A DNA stretch of 64,000 nt from Fibrobacterota bacterium (GTDB lineage Bacteria > Fibrobacterota > Fibrobacteria > UBA11236), in the NCBI GenBank assembly GCA_028287465.1, contig JAQBPO010000042.1, positions 1-64,000 of the forward strand, written 5' to 3'. Below the pieces are notes generated by a model. The model was not told the origin of the DNA, ran no database searches, and saw only the letters and a list, made by a program, of their open reading frames with translations. A program made the position numbers and the translations under genes. Shown here in pieces: positions 59,649 to 64,000 of this stretch (its first letter is position 1; each line of letters begins with the position of its first letter).

Positions 59649-61857
59649 TGCGGCTCCCGTTTCCGGCTTCCGTAAAAGTGAAGAGGTAGAGCCCCTCTCC
59701 CCGGGCGCGGAACGATGCGGACCACGCCTTTCCATCGTACTCGGAACGGCCCACAAGGGACCCTCTCATGTCCGTGAGGACCAGGTCCCCCGCCGGCAGC
59801 CGCCAATCCGCGAGGGGATGGATGACGTTCCCGGCGAAGGCGAAGCGGGGCGGATGGTGAAGGACCGGCCGGACGCGCGGGCCGATTCCGCTCCCTCCCT
59901 CGGAATCCAAGGGAGGGATCGCGGGCAGGGTGGCGGCATCGGTAACGCCCGCTCCCGCGTTCGCCTTGGTGAAAGCCTGTTGCGCCCACTTGTCCACGTT
60001 ATGGAAATCCGCCCACATCCGGATGCCGTCCGTCTTGGGCATCCCCGCCAAGGCCAGCAAGGTCCAAAGCCGGACGTAGGGATCCGGATCGTTGACCCTG
60101 CCCTGGGCCTTGATGGAGGCGGCCGAAGCCGCGGACGGGGCCATGGCCCTGGCGGTGTTCATGCGCACGGCGGGGGAGGGATGGAGCAGGAGGCCCTTAA
60201 GGATGGGATCCCATTTGGCCGCATCGGCCGTGAACAGGCCCAGACCTTCCGCGGTCCAGAGGGCGTGCAGGGCCAGGCCGTCGATTCCGACCGCATCCTT
60301 GGTTCTGCTTTTCAAGGCCTGGATCAACATGGGTTCCACCGTGGTCCTTTCGGCAGGGGCAGCCGCGACCTTCCTGAGGATCATCTTCTGCGCCATGGCG
60401 CGCCAGAACATGTTCTTGTGCCCGAGGGCGGCGACCAATTGGGGATACCCGGCTTTGGAAAGGTCCGGCACCGCGTCGACCTTCCCGTCCGCGGGAACGA
60501 TGCGGTAGATGCGCTCCCGACTCCTCGAGCGCAAGGGATTCGGCCATGCGCCCCCGGGACAGCCGCCATAGGGTCCGCAATTGATCCCGTTGTGCAGGAT
60601 GATATAGGTGTACCAGTCCAGCACCCAGACTCCTCCGTCCGGGCCAACGCGTGTCGCTATGGGGGCGAACCAGGCGTCGGAACTGGCGAGGAGGTTGTGG
60701 TTCCCGGGCTTGTGCACCCCTTTCCAGGAACTCTTGTCCGGCTCGAAAAAATCGATGTTGACCAGATGGCCCGAACCTTCGGAGACGAAGGCGGCGCGGT
60801 TCCAGTACTCCTGGGGGAACAGGCGGGCCGTATAGAATTCATGGTCCGTGGCCGCGGAGAAGAACCCGACCCAATCGCCCTGGACCAGATCCTTGGTGAT
60901 GGGGTTGATCCTTTCGTTCTCCTCATTGGTGAACATGTTCACCGCCGCGACGCCGGGGATCACGGCCTGTTGCGAATGCTTGCCGTTGGCCGCCGAGGCG
61001 AAAACCTGGCCGTCTTCCATGAATCCCAGCCCCCATGAGTTGCCGGAAGCCGTCGGCGAGAAATATTCGAACCTGCTCCCGTCCATGCGCGCGCGCCAGA
61101 CGCCGGGACCGAAAACCACGCCCTTGACGTTTCCTCCGTTGTAGCCCGACTCCCCGTAGAGCCAATTGTCCATCCCGTACCTCAAGCTGCCGATGCCGCC
61201 GTGGGTGTCCCCTGGATTGGCCTTGTTGAAGCCGGTGTACAGGATCTTCCCTTGGGGCGCATCCGGCTTGTCATCGCCGTTCCTGTCCTCGAACAGGACC
61301 AGGTGGGGCGGCATGGAGATTACCACGCCCTGGGGAGTGATCTCGATGCCTTGGGGGATGTTCAGCTTGTCCGCGAAAACCGTCCGCCTGTCCGCGACCT
61401 TGTCCCCGTCCGTGTCCTCGAGGATGACGATGCGATCATGGCCGCCGAAGGGATCGGTCAGGACGTTCGGGTAGTCGAAGGTTTCCACCGCCCACATGCG
61501 TCCGCGTTCGTCGAAGGTGAAGGCCTGCAGGGAGGTGATGGGCACCGTTCCCTTTTCATCGGCCCACATCTCGGCCTTGAGGCCGGCGGGCACGGCGGCG
61601 CAGTTGATGGACGCCTGCGCATCCAGGGCGGACTGGATGGTGCCTTTGTTGTCCTTCAGCATCCACCCGCCATTCATGGCCTCGGCGAAGCGGGCGTAGA
61701 AATCATCGTCCATGGCGAAGGGTTCCCGTTTCAGTTCCGGGCAGGCGCCCGACTTCACCAGGGGCGAGGCGGCGTGGGCCGGCGCTGAGGGCGCCAGGAT
61801 CGCTTCCAAGGCCAGCGCGGTCGCCATCGCCAACGGGTTACCCTTGTTGATGAACAT
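59623..61857 (-). CDS. Secreted propeller dehydrogenase (PVC-type membrane-bound dehydrogenase domain) with HEAT-like region
   Basis: A 744-residue secreted protein. Signal peptide to about residue 29 (ALEAILAPSAPAHA). The N-terminal half is a beta-propeller like TIGR02604 / glucose-sorbosone dehydrogenases: AFTFDERGRMWAVETFDYPN, VILEDTDGDKVADRRTVFAD, LNIPQGIEITPQGVVIS, GGIGSLRYGMDNWLYGESG and PDGGVWVLDWYTYIILHNG. HEAT-like helices follow (about 500-640, HPSPAVRMNTARAM). The C-terminal 70 residues (DLVLTDMRGSLVGRSEYDGK) look like a sorting tail. ATG at 61857 has GAGGGGG 7 nt upstream. Two GTTTTC-type operator copies lie upstream. Third such dehydrogenase of the window. Confidence 0.84.
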   Translation of the reverse strand: MFINKGNPLAMATALALEAILAPSAPAHAASPLVKSGACPELKREPFAMDDDFYARFAEAMNGGWMLKDNKGTIQSALDAQASINCAAVPAGLKAEMWADEKGTVPITSLQAFTFDERGRMWAVETFDYPNVLTDPFGGHDRIVILEDTDGDKVADRRTVFADKLNIPQGIEITPQGVVISMPPHLVLFEDRNGDDKPDAPQGKILYTGFNKANPGDTHGGIGSLRYGMDNWLYGESGYNGGNVKGVVFGPGVWRARMDGSRFEYFSPTASGNSWGLGFMEDGQVFASAANGKHSQQAVIPGVAAVNMFTNEENERINPITKDLVQGDWVGFFSAATDHEFYTARLFPQEYWNRAAFVSEGSGHLVNIDFFEPDKSSWKGVHKPGNHNLLASSDAWFAPIATRVGPDGGVWVLDWYTYIILHNGINCGPYGGCPGGAWPNPLRSRSRERIYRIVPADGKVDAVPDLSKAGYPQLVAALGHKNMFWRAMAQKMILRKVAAAPAERTTVEPMLIQALKSRTKDAVGIDGLALHALWTAEGLGLFTADAAKWDPILKGLLLHPSPAVRMNTARAMAPSAASAASIKAQGRVNDPDPYVRLWTLLALAGMPKTDGIRMWADFHNVDKWAQQAFTKANAGAGVTDAATLPAIPPLDSEGGSGIGPRVRPVLHHPPRFAFAGNVIHPLADWRLPAGDLVLTDMRGSLVGRSEYDGKAWSASFRARGEGLYLFTFTEAGNGSRISGLAKRP

Positions 61858-61940
61858 CGTACGACCCCCTCGTCTCCGTCTTCGGAGTATGCTCAGGAGC
61901 GTTTCGCCCCATCCGGAGCGGATCCGATCCGGTGATCGCA

Positions 61941-62118
61941 AAGGTATGCCGTGGGCGTGGTTTTACCCCGGACGGCCAACCCCCGTGTTTTCTTTTGTAA
62001 ACGCCTCGCCGGAAAATACCCTGATGGCCTTATCGGAGCGTTTGGACCGAAGTGGGTACGTTTTCGGCATATTTCATGCGAAAATCGGCATCACCTCAGG
62101 GTGTTTTCATTTGTAAAC
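61941..62118 (-). promoter_or_regulatory. Two near-copies of the GTTTACANNTGTAAAC operator and a -10-like TACCTT
   Basis: GTTTTCT-TT-TGTAAAC (61987-62002) and GTTTTCA-TT-TGTAAAC (62103-62118) keep the right arm intact and change one or two bases of the left arm. On the minus strand TACCTT (61946-61941) follows the first copy after exactly 40 nt, the spacing seen at 31990 and 34890. The rest of this 302-bp gap (61858-62159) shows no gene. Confidence 0.6.
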
Positions 62119-62159
62119 GGGAATGGGGGAAAGGGAAGGACGGCGCCAGGGCGGCCGCC

Positions 62160-63686
62160 TTATTGGACGCCCTCTTTTTCGATCCTCAGGTTCTCGAGGA
62201 ATACGGTTCCACCGGCGGCTCCCTCAGGCTTGGTGATGCTGAAAGGGAGGCGGTTGAACTCGAGCTTCTGGGAGCTCGTCCAGATCAGCAGGGGAACCAC
62301 GATGTTCTGCCATCCGGTCTTGGCCGGATCGTACCCCACGTCGACAAGCCGGATTTCCACCGCGTCCGCAAGATGCTTGGACTCCAGCTTGATGCGGAGA
62401 TCCGGGGCCTGGGACTGGATGGAGAACTTCAATGCCGATCCGATCCACGAACTCAGGTCGATGGTGTCCTGCGCCCCGGCATTGTCCAGGAACAACAGGA
62501 AGGCGATGCCCCAGGAGGTCGTAAAGGTCAGCTTACGGCATTTGGGCTCGGCATTGCAGGTGGTGACTTCTTCGCTTTTCCCCGGCAGGATGCCCTTGGC
62601 GCCCGGGTCCGGGACCGCGCCCACGTCCCCGCCGTTGAAATACCAGGTCAGGTTCATCGGCGGCTTGGTGGCGTCGATGGCGGGGCTCAGCTTGCCCTTG
62701 GTCTTGTAGCCCAGGATCAGGACCGTATCCTGATCCGGAACGGAGCAGGTGAACAGGTCCTTGCAGTTGGGATCCTTGCAATCGATCAACCCATCCGCGT
62801 CGTTGTCCAGCCCGTCCTTGCAGAGCAAGGTGGTGTTTTCGGCCGGCTGGCAGATCGTGAAATTCTCGCAATCCGAATCCTTGCAATCCGTGATCCCGTC
62901 GCCATCGTTGTCCTTGCCGTCCTTGCAAAGGGCGGGGGTGTTCTCCACCGGAGGCTGGCAGGCGCTGAACCCGGCGCAATCGGCGTCCGCGCAGTCGATC
63001 TTCCCGTTCCCGTTATTGTCCGCCTTGTCCGTGCAGAGGGCCAAGGTGTTCTCCACCGGCGCGTCGGACGAGCATAGCTTCAGGGTCTGGCATTGGGGGT
63101 CCGCGCAATCGATCTTGCCGTCCGCGTTGTTGTCCGCCTTGTCCGAGCAGAGTATGACGGTGTTCTCCGCCAAGGCGTCCGGGTTGCACAGCTTCAGGGC
63201 CTGGCATTGGGCATCGGCGCAATCGATCTGGCCGTTGGCGTTGTTGTCGATCTTGTCCGAGCAGAGCGCATTGGTGTTCTCGACGAGGATGGGAGGCTGG
63301 CATTTCTGGAAGGACTTGCAGCGCGCGTCGTCGCAGTCCGTCTGGCCGTTGGTATCATTGTCCTTGCCGTCGCTGCAGCGGACCAGGGTGTTCTCGGCGG
63401 TTTCCGAATTGTTGACGGCCTGGCAGGCCTGGAAGATGGAGCAGGCGGGGTCGTCGCAATCAACGAGCCCGTTGGCGTCGTTGTCTATCTTGTCCGCGCA
63501 TTCGCCGATCGTGTTCTCGGTCGGGGTGGGGGAGAAGGCCTCCACCTTGCGCAGCTTGTAGCTGTCCGTGTAATCGGAAATGCAGCTTAGGAGGACGATG
63601 CCCGCCAGCATGGCCAACCCCCTGGTCAGCAACGTGGCGGTCGGAACTCCCGGCGCTTCCGGGAACGGTTTGCCTTGCTTGCTCAT
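62160..63686 (-). CDS. Lipoprotein with seven Cys/Asp-rich repeats and a C-terminal carbohydrate-binding-like domain
   Basis: A 508-residue lipoprotein (signal RGLAMLAGIVLLSC). Residues about 56-300 hold seven repeats of about 34 residues with the pattern ENT..LC.D..DN..NG..DC.D..C.....C, e.g. ENTVILCSDKADNNADGKID. Each has four Cys (probable disulfides) and a DN.DG Ca-binding loop like MopE/thrombospondin type 3 repeats. The C-terminal 190 residues (LTWYFNGGDVGAVPDPG, LDNAGAQDTIDLSSWIGSAL) resemble a CBM11/CIA30-like sandwich. It starts one base after the stop of the upstream gene (TGATATG), so the two are coupled. Likely a surface stalk carrying a glycan-binding tip. Confidence 0.82.
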   Translation of the reverse strand: MSKQGKPFPEAPGVPTATLLTRGLAMLAGIVLLSCISDYTDSYKLRKVEAFSPTPTENTIGECADKIDNDANGLVDCDDPACSIFQACQAVNNSETAENTLVRCSDGKDNDTNGQTDCDDARCKSFQKCQPPILVENTNALCSDKIDNNANGQIDCADAQCQALKLCNPDALAENTVILCSDKADNNADGKIDCADPQCQTLKLCSSDAPVENTLALCTDKADNNGNGKIDCADADCAGFSACQPPVENTPALCKDGKDNDGDGITDCKDSDCENFTICQPAENTTLLCKDGLDNDADGLIDCKDPNCKDLFTCSVPDQDTVLILGYKTKGKLSPAIDATKPPMNLTWYFNGGDVGAVPDPGAKGILPGKSEEVTTCNAEPKCRKLTFTTSWGIAFLLFLDNAGAQDTIDLSSWIGSALKFSIQSQAPDLRIKLESKHLADAVEIRLVDVGYDPAKTGWQNIVVPLLIWTSSQKLEFNRLPFSITKPEGAAGGTVFLENLRIEKEGVQ

Positions 63687-63687
63687 A

Positions 63688-64000
63688 TCAGTCCTCGCGG
63701 CCGAAGCTCATGGAAAAGTCCAGCAATACCTTGGGCTTGGGCAGGTCCCGGCCGAATCCGACCTTCAGGGACGCGCTGTAGCCGACCCACTTGAAGGCGC
63801 CTTCGTGGCTCAGGGCCGCGCCCACGCGCTGCTCGAACCCGCGGTCGCTGTGGAACCGGTTCTCCAGCCAGTAGGCCGGCCCGATGCCCACGGCATGGCC
63901 CAGGTTGAGCCCCAAGAGCAGTTCCACCAGGAGCACTTCGTTGTCCCCGTTCCCGTAGGCGTCCATCAGGCGGTCGGCGTCCTCGCTGCAGCCCAGGAAC
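63688..64000 (-). CDS. Probable outer-membrane protein, N-terminal part outside the window
   Basis: The C-terminal 103 residues of a protein whose start lies beyond base 64000. Alternating hydrophobic strands (EVLLVELLLGLNLGHAVGIG, WVGYSASLKVGFGRDL) and a last strand KVLLDFSMSFGRED suggest an outer-membrane beta-barrel end, though the terminal residue is not aromatic. Directly upstream of and coupled to the repeat lipoprotein. No family recognised from this fragment. Confidence 0.6.
   Translation of the reverse strand, partial: FLGCSEDADRLMDAYGNGDNEVLLVELLLGLNLGHAVGIGPAYWLENRFHSDRGFEQRVGAALSHEGAFKWVGYSASLKVGFGRDLPKPKVLLDFSMSFGRED

Noticed and set aside
62163-63600. CRISPR-like regular repeats in the minus-strand gene
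   Set aside because: The periodicity (about 100 bp) is that of the protein repeats; the copies are divergent and in frame, with no spacers. No CRISPR array seen anywhere.

Overview
The window is GC-rich, densely packed bacterial chromosome. Two proteins (32085-32912 and 55477-56304) belong to TIGR02147, which I recall as a paralogous family first defined in Fibrobacter succinogenes. Together with many large secreted carbohydrate-binding or carbohydrate-acting proteins and lipoproteins, this suggests a free-living relative of Fibrobacterota. That is an inference from gene content; there is no rRNA here. Menaquinone by the futalosine route (mqnE), C40 carotenoids and B12-dependent acyl-CoA metabolism point to a respiring heterotroph.

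Region 1 (1-9.6 kb) is an acyl-CoA catabolic operon of the leucine/isovalerate or acyclic-terpene type: acyl-CoA dehydrogenase, a split AtuA, carboxyltransferase beta subunit, enoyl-CoA hydratase and fused isobutyryl-CoA mutase (icmF). Region 2 (9.7-20 kb) holds an operon of two small membrane proteins, a SufR-like Fe-S regulator and cobQ, preceded by a SufR-type operator. Next come a sigma factor/response regulator/membrane protein operon, homoserine dehydrogenase, the threonine degradation pair kbl-tdh and a catalytically degenerate IS21-type transposase homologue. Region 3 (20-29.7 kb) has small housekeeping units: a minus-strand operon of a conserved small protein, ybeY and a CorC-like protein; mqnE; a sulfite-oxidase-like enzyme; a sulfatase-fold membrane enzyme; tRNA-Ala(GGC); a YkgJ-like protein; and a small lipoprotein.

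Region 4 (29.8-45.5 kb) is secreted and polysaccharide-directed: a DUF4114 protein, a TIGR02147-lipoprotein pair, a 1353-residue GH38-like mannosidase with two small secreted partners, and a 1548-residue protein joining CBM6, FN3, CBM4/9-like and ricin-type modules to a PQQ sugar-dehydrogenase-like propeller and two c-type heme sites. Region 5 (45.6-53.7 kb) has a YihY/BrkB membrane protein and a seven-gene, end-overlapping carotenoid operon. Region 6 (53.7-64 kb) has a second PQQ-type dehydrogenase, a second TIGR02147-lipoprotein pair, a secreted beta-helix protein, a third propeller dehydrogenase, and a seven-repeat Cys/Asp-rich lipoprotein behind a cut-off gene.

The most interesting signal is regulatory. 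A 16-bp palindrome GTTTACANNTGTAAAC lies exactly 40 nt upstream of a TAGATT -10 element before both the first TIGR02147 operon and the GH38 gene. A near copy has the same spacing before the third dehydrogenase. A different motif, GTTTAGTGGCAYSGAAC, lies exactly 51 nt upstream of the -10 elements of the second TIGR02147 operon and of the beta-helix gene. This looks like two parallel regulator-lipoprotein modules, each with its own operator and satellite secreted enzymes. A second clear case is a CAAC-N6-GTTG site just downstream of the -10 element of the operon encoding the SufR-like regulator.
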